A stretch of DNA of 64,000 nt, from contig NC_088297.1 of the NCBI RefSeq assembly GCF_032854445.1, positions 8,979,375-9,043,374 on the forward strand. Reading direction: 5' to 3'. Below are positions 1 through 12,432 of the stretch, piece by piece. The stretch comes from Liolophura sinensis (taxonomy: Eukaryota; Mollusca; Polyplacophora; Chitonida; Chitonidae). A model generated the notes under the pieces. That model was not told the DNA's origin, ran no database searches, and saw nothing but the letters and a program-made list of their open reading frames with translations. Within the stretch, counting starts at the first letter, position 1, and every line of letters starts with the position of its first letter. A program made the position numbers and the translations under genes.

Positions 1-360
1 TACAGATAGGCTGAGAAAAAGATTTACTTTTTTTTTCAAGAAGCAAAAACATACTGCCAACCATTGGTCCATTATTTTGAGGGCAATTGTTCTAAATGTA
101 ACGTTTGATAAACTCCATATATAGCTGGAAGAGACCAAACTGATTCTAGCGGCTACACCAAGGCAGGTAAAGACGAATTACAGAAGGAGCCCTACAAGAG
201 TCATGGCCACTAAGGAAGTATGGCTAAAGCAAGCGCACTGTTCAGTATTTTGATATACATGCAAGCAAATTAAAGCATCTGTAATTCAGACTTAAAATAT
301 AGTCTATAATTTGCACCATGGTATGTTTAAACTAGCCTTGAAAATGACAAACGGCCGTAA

Positions 361-510
361 GTGGGAAGGTCTGTCAGCAACCTGCGGATGGTCGTGGGTT
401 TCCCCCGGGCTGTGCCCGGTTTCCACCCACCATAATGCTGGCCGCCGTCGTATAAGTGAAATATTCTTGAGTACGGCGTAAAACACCAATCAAATAAATA
501 AATAAATAAA
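361..510 (+). mobile_element. SINE-A copy (tRNA-derived SINE, 3' part)
   Basis: Copy of the commonest dispersed repeat in the window. It reads from AGGTCTGTCAGCAACCTGCGG through the conserved body CATAATGCTGGCCGCCGTCG and GAGTACGGCGTAAAACACC to an (AAAT)n tail. The tRNA-like head is missing (5' truncated). Confidence 0.85.
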
Positions 511-604
511 ATGACAAAAAACTGCTTAAGTATGAACCCTTTAAAAGAATGCTAAGATATGGAGTTAGGTTCACCATACAGACAACTGAGAACTATGCGT
601 AAAA

Positions 605-958
605 ATACTTTCATTTATTTCTTCAGAATTTTTTAGGAGTGTTGAAAAAAGGCATTCCAACATTTGAATACTATGGTGGGCTTTATGAGCCATACCGGCC
701 CTATCTAGGAACTCTGACCTCACATAACGTTTTTTTTCCTGATGTTATGGAATTTTCGAGAACATGATTTCAGTAATCTGAGTTATTCCAACATTCAGTG
801 TTGTGATTTTAGTTGGATAAACTTTCTGTGATGTCAAAGTTCCTGAACTCTGACAGTATGATAGTGCTCTGATAGGTCCATAAAGCCCACCTTAGAATTC
901 AAATGTTTGTACGCCTTTAACTCTTCTCACAAAAAATCTAGAAAAAAAAATGAATGTA
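605..958. mobile_element. Fold-back / MITE-like element with about 100-bp inverted arms
   Basis: The left arm (about 608-720, containing CATTTGAATACTATGGTGGG) is matched in inverted orientation by the right arm (about 840-957, containing AAGCCCACCTTAGAATTC). The arms are imperfect but alignable over roughly 100 bases. No coding potential lies between them. The family is not identified. Confidence 0.6.
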
Positions 959-1650
959 TATTTATGCATAATTTTAAGTGATCTATTTAGTGACACCTGC
1001 TTTGATTTTTAGGGGTCCTTTCCTTTAAATACATGCAAGTGAATCGGGAATATCCTAATGAATAGATGTATATGTTCTGATGTGAACAACAGTAAGTATT
1101 TCATGTCTACTTTGTTGAAGTTAACACTTCACCGTTTAGGTGATTGATTGTTTACACATAGAACTACAGTAAGATGTCATATTTCCTCTGCGTGTGTGTA
1201 TACAGTATATTTGTATTGAGTCAAAAGACAAACAGATATGTTGAAAATAAATTCAAATTATTTACATGAAGTTTAAAGTTGAAGAATTAAATACCTGTGC
1301 ACAGACTTCATAAGAGGTCATAGGTCATAGAGGAAAAGAATCTCAGTCAGCATTGTTCAAAGACTTCATAAGAGGTCATAGGTCATAGGGGAAAAGAATC
1401 TCAGTCACCATTGTTCACAACCTAAAATGTTAATGTAAGTCTAAGTGAGTGTATTAGCTTGAGGTGAAAGGCTTTCACTTCACTGATTAGTTGCCTCTTT
1501 TTATAATCAATTTATTTATGTGAGTATCCTTTGACAACTGTCAAAGTTCTATAGACATTGGGATATGTATTCTTTTAATTGCATTGATATCTGTTCAGTG
1601 GTTTCTTGTTAGCAGTATGATTCAATTTCTGAAAGTTAGCTTACAGGAGT
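959..1650. other. Noncoding stretch with a short direct duplication
   Basis: No gene seen. A unit of about 60 bases (AGACTTCATAAGAGGTCATAGGTCATAG...) occurs twice in tandem at about 1305-1410. The rest is AT-rich unique-looking DNA. Confidence 0.6.
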
Positions 1651-2434
1651 TACATACATGCATGCACCTGTTGCCTTTGTACCTGCATACATGTATGTAC
1701 CTGTTGCCTTTGTACCTGCATACATGTATGTACCTGTCGCCTTTGTACCTGCATACATGTATGTACCTGTCGCCTTTGTACCTGCATACATGTATGTACC
1801 TGTCGCCTTTGTACCTGCATACATGTATGTACCTGTCGCCTTTGTACCTGCATACATGTATGTACCTGTCGCCTTTGTACCTGCATACATGTATGTACCT
1901 GTCGCCTTTGTACCTGCATACATGTATGTACCTGTCGCCTTTGTACCTGCATACATGTATGTACCTGTCGCCTTTGTACCTGCATACATGTATGTACCTG
2001 TTGCCTTTGTACCTGCATACATGTATGTATGTACCTGTCGCCTTTGTACCTGCATACATGTATGTACCTGTTGCCTTTGTACCTGCATACATTTATGTAC
2101 CTGTTGCCTTTGTACCTGCATACATGTATGTACCTGTCGCCTTTGTACCTGCATACATTTATGTACCTGTTGCCTTTGTACCTGCATATATGTATGTACC
2201 TGTCGCCTTTGTACCTGCATATATGTATGTACCTGTTGCCTTTGTACCTGCATACATGTATGTACCTGTTGCCTTTGTACCTGCATACATTTATGTACCT
2301 GTCGCCTTTGTACCTGCATACATGTATGTCCCTGTCGCCTTTGTACCTGCATACATGTATGTACCTGTTGCCTTTGTACCTGCATACATGTATGTACCTG
2401 TTGCCTTTGTACCTGCATACATGTATGTATGTAC
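1651..2434. repeat. 33-bp minisatellite, about 23 copies
   Basis: The unit TACATGTATGTACCTGTCGC plus CTTTGTACCTGCA repeats every 33 bases with TTG/TCG and CATG/CATT variants. Because 33 is a multiple of three and the unit lacks stops in several frames, long open frames arise on both strands. These are treated as artefacts. A flanking unit of about 64 bases (GTACGCTTGGGGTTTATTAT...) is duplicated at 2425-2555. Confidence 0.95.
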
Positions 2435-2584
2435 GCTTGGGGTTTATTATCGTACATGTTTAAAATTGTTTGTCATATGTGACTTTGTCATATATGTATG
2501 TATGTACGCTTGGGGTTTATTATTGTACATGTTTAAAATTGTTTCAGTCATATGACGATGAGGAGTCATTAGGTGTGTGCATAA

Positions 2585-2832
2585 TGTGTCTTCCATGCCG
2601 CCACTGAAGTGTCATGCTGAAGACATGATACTCCACCTAGTCAAATTGTACTGACACCAGCCCAACCATTCATGTTTCCTTTTCATGTAACCTCTCAATG
2701 CTGAGCGCCAAGTGAGGCAACAGCAAGTACCATTTTTAAAGTCGTTGGTATGACCTAACCCGGGTTTGATCCTGCGGTCTCATGAATTTGAGGCAAATGC
2801 TCTAACCATTAACCTACCAGGGCAGTCCATGT
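2585..2832 (-). mobile_element. SINE-B copy (second tRNA-derived SINE family)
   Basis: On the minus strand the right end carries a tRNA-like head: GGTTAGAGCATTTGCC resembles an A box and GGATCAAACCCGGGTT a B box. A body containing CTTTAAAAATGGTACTTGCT follows. The same body recurs near 16.9-17.2 kb and twice near 35.4-36.1 kb. Confidence 0.65.
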
Positions 2833-3527
2833 GTACATGCACATGTCCTCTTACATGTAGCTATCTGTCCCATCATGTACTCGCTGCTGCACGTCATAAG
2901 TATAATATAAAGTATGTCAACTTGTACGACTGCAAGCATTGTATGATCATCAGTGTATATTAATTAGGCGGCATTGGATTTACATGTTACATGTACATTT
3001 AATGACTTTAATGATGTTTTAACATGTTTAATGTGAGGTTATGAAACTGTGCTAACAAGTTTCATCCATGGCATTGCATACTTGTATATGTAGCTTATTA
3101 TTTCCTTTTTGCATCACACATTAATGATTCAAGTAGACATTTTGGGCAAGTGTATGTAGACTTCACAATGAACAGTTCCCTACATTGGAATGTTACAGGA
3201 AGAGACAATTGTATTAACATAAACTACACGGAGAATCTTCTGAGAAGTAACCAAGGATTTATGCAAACGGCCAATTTCATGATTGTCAAAGTGTGGGTGG
3301 GCTGGAGCTCCCTATTGCTTGATGAAAATCAAGTTGGCCAGTTTGGTCAACATACTATAAGAGATGGCGTGAGCTGCCATGCATAAGATGGAGAACAGTG
3401 ACTATAATATGATTGTCTCTTAGCAACCTGGCCATTTTTGACCATAAAACAATCTCATTTTTGCCCAGCTGAATTTTTTTTTGCATCTTTAGCTGTTCTT
3501 TTTCGATAGTGCAACTGGCTACCCTTT
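2833..3527. other. Noncoding stretch
   Basis: No gene or recognisable element seen. Short open frames here have no family resemblance and no convincing splice context. Confidence 0.5.
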
Positions 3528-3958
3528 TGACAGAGGCATTACTTATGGATAACAACTCCTGGATTTATTGTATTGGTGACATTTCGATGTAGGTTCTAAC
3601 ATCGTTATCAAACCATATGAACATACACAGATACAAGTCAACATATATACAATAAGAGAGTGAGTGGTGTCTAAACAGGCAACAATGTAACTATTAGATA
3701 ATGGCTTCGGGGTTTAAGGCGGTCACTGTCTAATCTGATGAGGTCATTGTAGGCGCTTCTTAGGTGGTACCCGCTGTCTCCGTTCAGCTGTGGAGTGTGT
3801 CGTCGGATCATGATGGCTTCCAGCAGTTTCCTTCTTTTGTAGTCTGACTGGCTGTTGACTTTTTGATAACGCTGTAGGAACCTACATTGAAACGTCACAA
3901 ATACCATAAATCCAGGAGTTGTTATCCATAAGCAATGCCTCTGTCAATCTGTACCACC
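3528..3958 (-). mobile_element. Penelope-like / GIY-YIG retroelement 3' remnant flanked by inverted repeats
   Basis: The sequence GACAGAGGCATTACTTATGG at the left edge recurs inverted near 3955 (AATGCCTCTGTC). Together the edges form inverted arms of about 75 bases that include AACAACTCCTGGATTTAT. Between them the minus strand reads KLLEAIMIRRHTPQLNGDSG followed by a tyrosine- and asparagine-rich tail. This resembles the C-terminal GIY-YIG endonuclease end of Penelope-like elements, where an [RK]xxEAxxI...P.LN.D.G pattern is usual. It is short, lacks a reverse transcriptase and is certainly defective. The family call rests on motif memory. Confidence 0.5.
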
Positions 3959-4004
3959 CCAGCTCCTAAATGCCTCTGAAAGTGGCTACCCTTTTCCCTT
4001 GTAG

Positions 4005-4393
4005 ATTATGGGATGCCTCTGTCCAATTACTTGAAGGGCCAATCTTGGAAGACCTCAACAGATCAAATGACTCCATCTGCTGTGCCCAAGTTTACCACAC
4101 GTAACACGACGAATGCAGTGGCAATGTTTGAGCGATGGTTGCGGGAAACTGGACGCGGGGAAAACATGCCAATGCACAAGATCCCTGCTAATATTTTGGA
4201 TGGATACATGGCTGACTTTTTTTCCACTGTCAAGAAAGCTAACGGAGAGGATTACCAGAGGAAAACTCTTGGTACGCTACGGTCATTTTTGGAACGTCAT
4301 TTGAGAATTCATGGATATTCTTTTTCCATCCTGAAATCTGCGCAGTTTTCCCAAAGTCAACAGGCTTTTCGAAGGAGGTATCATAAGCCTTGA
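4005..4393 (+). CDS. Terminal exon: recombinase-core-like DNA-binding domain, module P1
   Basis: Open exon starting directly after the acceptor CCTTTTCCCTTGTAG, with AT completing a split codon (phase 1), then about 128 residues to TGA. It carries the family signature: FERWLRETG, an I-P pair, LDGYMADFF, a G-E-D-Y turn, a basic FLERHLRIHGY helix and a final SQSQQAF helix. By motif this resembles the SAM-like N-terminal half of Crypton-type tyrosine recombinases. No catalytic half follows, so DNA binding without recombination is inferred. Its leader is short and lacks the HLYP motif of the minus-strand modules; its nearest relative is the 7.0-kb module. No upstream partner exon is visible to the left, so the 5' part of the gene is probably outside the window. 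Confidence 0.75.
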
Positions 4394-5000
4394 TGAAGAA
4401 TTCCTGTGTTGATTTGTCAGTTAGTATCCCATCAAGAGTAGGAAAAGCTGTCAACAGAGATACTATGGATCTTTCTCAAAATTCCAGCTTTACAAGTGAG
4501 AATTGTATGTAGAGTTTGCCTGGTGCAAGGAAGTTTACTGGTGTGCTAAATCTTGATCAGTGTTCCAATATTGTTGGTGGTAACTTCAACAGGCAGGTGA
4601 TTTAGTTCAAGAAAAATTTATACTGTACACATTGACTGGAATTTCAGCATGATCAGTGGTATATCATCAGGAATTTGCCTCAGTGTTGGTACAAAAATGT
4701 ACAAAAGTCTTGATCAAAGTTTCAGCATTGTCAGCTTGGTATTCCCATCACACATTTGCTCGTTGCGAAAACAGCAAGGAATTCCAGCATAGCCAGTGGC
4801 TTGATACTGAGGCACGGTAAATCTTGATGAGAGTTCCAGCGCCAGTCATCCTCTAAAGTGTGCTCCCAGACGTCAGTGTTTCAAAATGATTTAATACATG
4901 TAGGTGTTTGAAGAGTTCAACCTTGCATCGCTGGCGATTGACATAATGGTTTCAAGCAGAAATACATAATGATTGTCTTCATATGATTATGTATGTACTT
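4394..5000. other. Noncoding stretch after module P1
   Basis: Contains degenerate recurrences of phrases such as TCTTGATCA(G/A)(T/A)GTTCCA(G/A) at about 4480, 4550, 4710 and 4820, suggesting an old decayed repeat. No gene seen. Confidence 0.4.
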
Positions 5001-5004
5001 AACA

Positions 5005-5515
5005 TGCTAGTCTCAGTATGAGGGGTATGAACTGTTAGTCTCAGTATGAGGGGTATGAACTGCTAGTCTCAGTATGAGGGGTATGAACTGCTAGTCTCCG
5101 TATGAGGGGTATTAACTGCTAGTCTCAGTATGAGGGGTATTGACTGCTAGTCTCAGTATGAGGGGTATGAACTGTTAGTCTCAGTATGAGGGGTATGAAC
5201 TGCTAGTCTCAGTATGAGGGGTATGAACAGCTAGTCTAAGTATGAGGGGTATGAACTGCTAGTCTCAGTATGAGGGGTATGAACTGTTAGTCTCAGTATG
5301 AGGGGTATGAACTGTTAGTCTCAGTATGAGGGGTATGAACTGCTAGTCTCAGTATGAGGCATATGAACTGCTAGTCTCAGTATGAGGGGTATGAACTGCT
5401 AGTCTCAGTATGAGTGGTATAATGAAGTGCTAGTCTCAGTATGACGGGTATTATAAACTGCCAGGCTGAGTGTCTTAATATGAGGTATATGAACTGCTAG
5501 TCTCAGTATGAGGGG
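5005..5515. repeat. 28-bp minisatellite, about 18 copies
   Basis: The unit CTAGTCTCAGTATGAGGGGT plus ATGAACTG repeats in tandem, with ATGAACTGTTAG and ATTAACTG variants. It degenerates at the right end. Stops occur in the unit, so it is not coding. Confidence 0.95.
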
Positions 5516-7041
5516 TAACAGCTGGTACCGGTACCCAGGAAACCACTCCAGTCAGCTACATCATTATGGGGTGCTACTAGTCAGACTAGTCAACATGCGT
5601 TATGTACATCTACCTAGAAGTTGTAGCTGGATTTTGACCTTAGCACTAAAGAGATAGTTCGGCCGATAATAAGAGAAATTAGGCCTTCCTTAAAAATTCT
5701 TTGTTGGGTGTAACCCGATCAGTCAGAAAATATAGGGTCAGTCGATGGGGGAATTCATTTTCTTTTTTTTTTTTTTTTTTTAATTCTGCCGGGTGAGTAA
5801 GAGACTGGTTTTTAAAGAAATTAACATTGAGAGAGAAATAAGACAAAAATACCCAACAAGCATATTTTTAATGATGGCATGCCTGACATATATTGTATCT
5901 AGGCAATCTTTTGTTGTGTGTACATAGACACGCTAGTCATTTTTTTTCTTTTGAGAAAATTTTATCTCCTCAACATGAACACTACATGTACATCATAATA
6001 TTCATTGTTCTGGAAGTCAGTCTCACAGTTCATGTACATGTACATGTAATGTGCTGTAGTGCATTCAAGAGACCATGATATTGTACATTTAGGTATAATG
6101 TCCAGTCCCTGAATTTTCATCCATGCATCAATGTGTCTTGCATATGGTTTTGACCAGGTTCTTCCATGCACATGCAGCCTTCACCCATGAGCATGATAGC
6201 TGTCCTATTAAGGGTGAAATTTCTTGAATATAGTGCAAAAAATAAAAAAGCCAAAAACCCAGTGACATATACATGTATGCAGATATATAAATTATTTTAT
6301 GAACATGAACTGAAACGTTGTGCAAGTTTTCAGAATGATTTAAAATTCAATAAAGTGCTAAGAAAAACTTGTAACCTTTTTTGAAGTCCAGTGGCTGTGT
6401 ATCTCTGTCCATTGCTTGATTTTCTATTGCATGTATGTTACCTCTAATTTATGCTCCTTCTCATGCGTTTGCTGTATGATGGTCAAATGGCACATGTACA
6501 TTACAATTTTCCGAGGTTTATCTGTTCCTACATGTATGCCAGGCTGTACATGTACATGTAAGTCAGACTAGATGCTAAGACATGATAGAGGGCGAAAATT
6601 TGCCTTCTGACCACAGAGGGGATGGGGAATTGTAAGTGTAGGTACACTGTACATTAGTATAGACCTGACAGATACTTGTACATGTCTTTATTTGCAGGCT
6701 TCCATAGCCAGATATAGTTTTCACTAGTTTTCTGTCTGTGAAGAGAGATGCTTTCTTTTTCTTTTGTTTGAATAATAAATGGTGAATGATCTCTTGTTCA
6801 CCCCGAATTTACCCTGTGCAGTTTCTTACCTGGACAAGGTTGTGCTTTCTAGTTTTGTCTAGAAAATGCTTACTTCATGTAAATTGTCACATCTGGAAAA
6901 AGTACTGAACTATACCTGTATGTATAAATATGTACATGTTTCTGATATTCAGTCTGACTCTGTCTGCCTCACTCTGTTCTTTGTCTCCCAAAGACCTCAT
7001 CACCTGAACATTCTTCAATTGGATTTCCTTCTTTTTGCCAG
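5516..7041. other. Noncoding stretch upstream of module P2
   Basis: Contains a poly-T run at about 5764-5782 and many TACATGTA words. No supported gene. Candidate open frames at 5893-6384 have poor composition and are not called. Confidence 0.5.
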
Positions 7042-7541
7042 AGTGGGATCGCAGTCGCTTCATTACCAACCACAAAGAAAGGGGAAGAAATCCCACTTCT
7101 GACACCAGCTTAATAATTGAACTTGACGCACCTGAACCTGGTAGATCCATGGAGGCCAGTGCGACGGTACCCCGACAGTTAGGACATCCAGATAGTCGTT
7201 ACTCAACCCTGAAAAACACCCGCTATGCGGTCGCCACATTTGAGAGGTGGCTCGTTACCCATCATGGCGACAACACGAAGATGGAGAAAATTGACCCTGT
7301 CAAGCTGGATGCTTATCTTGTGGAGTTTTTCTTGACGGCTAAGCGCTCTACGGGTGAAGACTACCGAGCTGGATCCATAAGGCTTCTCCGAGAGCGCTTT
7401 GAACGACATCTGAAGTTGTATGGTTATCCACATTCCTTAGTGTACTCAGAACTGTTCGCTAAAAGTCAGCAAGCTTTTAAGGAGCGGAAACGTCAACTGA
7501 AGGATTTGGAGTTGTCTGGTGGCTTATCTGGAAACAAGTGA
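7042..7541 (+). CDS. Terminal exon: recombinase-core-like DNA-binding domain, module P2
   Basis: Open exon after the acceptor TTCTTTTTGCCAG; AG completes a split codon (phase 1), then 165 residues to TGA. The first 55 or so residues are a polar, charged leader. The core follows with YAVATFERWL, KIDPVKLDAYLVEFF, a G-E-D-Y turn, RFERHLKLYGYP and KSQQAFKER. The spacing of these blocks is the same as in the 4.0-kb module, and the shared FERW / ERHL / SQQAF variants group the two as a plus-strand subfamily. It probably works as an alternative C-terminal DNA-binding end of a protein whose N-terminal exons lie left of the window. There is no plausible local start: the ATG-like start lies within the intron-side sequence before the acceptor. 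Confidence 0.78.
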
Positions 7542-8467
7542 ATGACTTGGAATATTGGCATCTTGAATTTGGGTCTGGCGATTTACACTTAATACATGTG
7601 TCAGGAAACACATGAATAGCTGGAAAAGTGGCATCATTCTTGAGACTGTGATTAACAAAAAGGAAATTTTCACCTGTGAAGATTCATTGTAGGTTGAATG
7701 CTTTGAGGACCATAATGGGTTTGATTTGAGGATATATATATATATATATACAACATGCATCCATAAGGCACTAAAGTTCCCTGGACATAACACTACTTTA
7801 GAGACATTTTTACATGGATCTGTTGTTTCATAGCATTTATGATTGGTTAAAAAGTCACATCATGATCAGATTGATCTGTGGCTGTATGTAATGACCTTTT
7901 CACAACGTCACCTTTGCACAACTACACGGCAGTTAGTATACTGGTGTACTGGTTATGAGTTTTGAATCCTGCATGTAATGCCATGTATATGTACATTGTT
8001 TAATAACAAACAAGTCAGTTCCTTCATGCAATCTCATGATACAATATCAGTTTGAGCAGTACCTGCTACTGTATCATCTTTTATTAATATACCATATAAA
8101 CTGTATATCATGATTGGAATTTTGGAATTTGTGTTTTGTTGTGGATGTCAAAACTCTTGATACTGCTTGCATTTACAAGTATATATTTGCATGTATATGT
8201 AAGCAAAAGCATGTAAAAACTTCACATGAACTGAAAGGTGAATAATTAATATTTCAATATATGTAATTTTTAGAAGTGGTGCAACATATCAGTGTATTGG
8301 GAGTCATCATCCATGCATTTGCATTATGCTAAGTTTATTGGTGGAACAACAACATAGCAGGATTTGTGAGGAATAAAGTCCAAAAATTCAATATGTACCT
8401 GGCAAGGCCGATCAGAGATTTAATTACTACTGGCACTAGTTTCCTCCGCCTATAAGCCTGACTGGTG
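7542..8467. other. Noncoding stretch
   Basis: Holds a short (TA)n tract at about 7732-7750. No gene seen. Confidence 0.5.
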
Positions 8468-10546
8468 TCATACATGTATAACTGCCATCATACATGCATA
8501 ACTATCGTCAAACATGCATAACTGTCGTCGCCCATGCATAACTGCGGACATACATGCATGACTGCTGTCGTGCATGTATCACTGCCACCATACATGTATA
8601 ACTGCTATCATACATGTATCACTGCCATCATACATGTATCACTGCCATCGTACTTGTATCACTGCCATCATACATGTATCACTGCCATCGTACATGTATC
8701 ACTGCCATCGTACATGTATCAATGCCATCATACATGTATCACTGCCATTGTACATGTATCACTGCCATCGTACTTGTATCACTGCCATCGTACATGTATC
8801 ACTGCCATCATACATGTATCACTGCCATCGTACATGTATCACTGCCATCGTACATGTATCAATGCCATCATACATGTATCACTGCCATCATACATGTATC
8901 ACTGCCATCGTACTTGTATCACTGCCATCGTACATGTATCACTGCCATCGTACATGTATAACTGCTGTCATGCTTGTATCACTGCCGTCATACTTGTATC
9001 ACTGCCATCATACTTGTATCACTGCCATCATACATGTATCATTGCCATCGTACTTGTATCACTGACATCGTACATGTATCAATGCCATCATACATGTATA
9101 ACTGCTGTCATGCTTGTATCACTGCCGTCATACTTGTATCACTGCCATCATACTTGTATCACTGCCATCATACATGTACATGTATCACTGCCATTGTACA
9201 TGTATCACTGCCATCATACATGTATCACTGCCATCGTACTTGTATGACTGCCATCGTACATGTATCACTGCCATTGTACATGTATCAGTGCCATCATACT
9301 TGTGTCACTGCCATTGTACTTGTATCACTGCCATCGTACATGTATCATGGCCATCATACATGTATCACTGCCATCATACATGTATCACTGCCATCACTGC
9401 CGTCGCACATGCATCACTGCCATCATGCATGTATCACTGCCATCATACATGTATCACTGCCATCATACTTGTATCACTGCCATCCTACATGTATCACTGC
9501 CGTCACGCATGTATCACTGCCATCATACATGTATCACTGCCATCACTGCCGTCGCGCATGCATCACTGCCATCATACATGTATAACTGCTGTCGTACATG
9601 CATAACTGCCATCACAAATGCATAAGGGCCGTTGTGCATGTATCACAGCCATCGCACATGTATCACTGCCATCATACTTGTATCACTGCCATCATACTTG
9701 TATAACTGCCATCATACATGTATCACTGCCATTGTACGTGTACATGTATCAGTGCCATCATACTTGTGTCACTGCCATTGTACTTGTATCACTGCCATCG
9801 TACATGTATCATGGCCATCATACATGTACCACTGCCATCATACTTGTATCACTGCCATCCTACATGTATCACTGCCATCACGCATGTATCACTGCCATCA
9901 TACATGTATCACTGCCATCACTGCCGTCGCACATGCATCACTGCCATCATGCATGTATCACTGCCATCATACATGTATCACTGCCATCATACTTGTATCA
10001 CAGCCATCCTGCATGTATCACTGCCATTGCGCATGCATCACTGCTATCATACATGTATCACTGCCATCATACATGTATCACTGCCATCATACTTGTATCA
10101 CTGCCATCATACATGTATCACTGCCATCATACTTGTATAACTGCCATCATACATGTATCACTGCCATTGTACGTGTACATGTATCAGTGCCATCATACTT
10201 GTGTCACTGCCATTGTACTTGTATCACTGCCATCCTACATGTATCACTGCCATCACGCATGTATCACTGCCATCATACATGTATCACTGCCATCACTGCC
10301 GTCGCACATGCATCACTGCCATCATGCATGTATCACTGCCATCATACATGTATCACTGCCATCATACTTGTATCACAGCCATCCTGCATGTATCACTGCC
10401 ATTGCGCATGCATCACTGCTATCATACATGTATCACTGCCATCATACATGTATCACTGCCATCATACATATATTACTGCCATCATACTTGTATCACTGCC
10501 ATCATACATGTATCACTGCCATCGTACATGTATCACTGCCATCGTG
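8468..10546. repeat. 20-bp minisatellite, about 100 copies, with higher-order blocks
   Basis: The unit TACATGTATCACTGCCATCA repeats for about 2.1 kb with CATCG, CTTGTATC and GCATGCATC variants. Larger blocks are duplicated: the distinctive phrase GTACATGTATCAGTGCCATC followed by ATACTTGTGTCACTGCCATT recurs near 9276, 9742 and 10176. The unit lacks stops, so all three plus frames stay open for hundreds of codons. The Cys/His-rich look of these translations comes from the repeat. Confidence 0.95.
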
Positions 10547-12195
10547 AAAAATGTTTACAAATGTACGGTGTACACACCAATCATACAAGTAAACAAATAC
10601 AGAAATATTCTGACAAATTCTACATGAAAAAAGTACATGTAGAAAAAGTACATGCTCTTGTAGTCAAAAATCTAAATAAGTGAGACACCATGATTAAGTC
10701 TGGCTTCATTCATACATTTGTAGTGTTCATCTTAATGTACTTTTGTACACGCCCTCAAGATGTTGTTCAGGAGCCATTGTTTGCCGGCTGAGTACATATT
10801 CAATTATGTGGAATTGACACTGTTTAATGGTACCATACCATATGTGATAGACTTTATGAATAGTGGGACAGTCACTGCCTATGGAGACTCAAAAATTATG
10901 CATGTACATGCACATGTATCTGCTGCACTGCTATAGGTTCCATATACCTTGATCAGTAGGGCCTGTAAGTCTTGCCAAATTCCTTCCTTCCTTCATTAGT
11001 GTCACTTTGAACACCTGTCATGCCTTTCACAGAATATTGTGAATTCACAGGCAAAAATAACATGCATATGTGGTAGCAGATTCTAAACTAGCTTCCACAA
11101 CTCTAGCTGAAGCTTTAAGTCAGAAGGATTCCCAGCTACCTGGCGAGGTGTGGTTTCCTCTGGCACGTCAGGATGGGCAGTGCAAGGTTTAGTCCAGGTG
11201 TAAACCTGACCTACATGTACATGTAAGCTTTACATTTGTGTACATATGCGGGGATTAATTAAGAAAACACCAGTTCTGAGACCATCAACATAGTTAATGT
11301 CACTGGATAGACTGACTATGGTTGTACAGTTTAGTTGCATGTAGAATTTTATTAAAGTTCTTGCCTTCAGTGATGTCAGTCATTATCTGTAGGCTACACT
11401 GAGACATATTACAAGGGTTCAATCCCGCTCTCCGGAAAATGTCAGGATTCTCTGACTTCCAGCTGTCCATGGTTGTTAATTACAGCCTTGGAGGCAATAA
11501 GCAGTTGACTATTTTGTGTCTGTGTGGTTTTACATGAAGTCCTCAGGAAGCTGGGTGCCTTCCACCAATATGATATATCACAGGTGAGAACATTCACCAA
11601 TAACTTTTCAAAGTTTACCTAGTGGTTTATTCTGGTTTTCTCAAAGCGTCAAGTTAACTGGTGGCCATCCAGTAAGTGGAAAGTCACAATTTTCCTTAAA
11701 ATAAGTGGCCGTATACATGAGCTATATATACACAAGTAGAGTGTCGTATCTGAGTTAACATTTTTTTTTTCATCCTTCATTTTGCACTACTTTCAGTCAT
11801 CTGAACAAAAGCCCAGGTTTCCAGTTTTGAGAATGTGGGTCTAACCCTAGTTACATGTACCAGGAACATAACAGTTCATGCAGTAATGCCTTTCTCATGG
11901 CTGCTCAAACGGTTATATAAACTTTTCAATACCTGCATCTTGTATTTGTTTGTCTTAATGGGCTTTTTGTATACGTGTGAATTTAAGTGTTAGGGTTGAA
12001 GATGAGGGATGGTGAACAGCTCAATTAATTTTATGAATGAAAACAATTCTGGCATCTCTTTCCTTTAAAGGCATCCTTCACAGATATGATCGTTTGCTAA
12101 GAACTGTGCAAATCTTTATACTTGACCTCTATTTTATTCCCCACCATGAACTTCACTGCTGTTACATGTACATGGATATAGGTAAAACATTCTTG
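10547..12195. other. Noncoding stretch
   Basis: No gene, RNA or clear element seen; AT-rich with scattered ACATGTA words. Confidence 0.5.
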
Positions 12196-12432
12196 ATTTA
12201 TTTATTTGTTTATTTATTTATTTGATTGATGTTTTATGCTGTACTCAAGAATATTTCACTTATACGATGGCAGCCAGCATTATGGTGGAGGGAAACCGAG
12301 TAGAGCCCAGGGGAAACCCACGACCATCCACAGGTTGCTGGCAGACCTTCCCACGTACAGCCGTAGAGTAAGCCAGCATGAGCTGGACTTGAACTCACTG
12401 CGACCGTATTGGTTAGAGGCTGGGTCATTACC
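12196..12432 (-). mobile_element. SINE-A copy
   Basis: Runs from the T-rich tail complement (TTTATTTATTTGATTGATGT) through ACTCAAGAATATTTCACTTA and GAAACCCACGACCATCCACA to TGGACTTGAACTCACTGCGA, which is the B-box region of the tRNA-derived head read backwards. The head is truncated. Confidence 0.85.

Noticed and set aside
1584-2555. Long repetitive frames on both strands
   Set aside because: Produced by the 33-bp minisatellite; no start, splice or compositional support.
8534-10627. Very long Cys/His-rich open frames in three plus frames
   Set aside because: They are translations of a stop-free 20-bp minisatellite; several frames are equally open and the peptide is a pure repeat.
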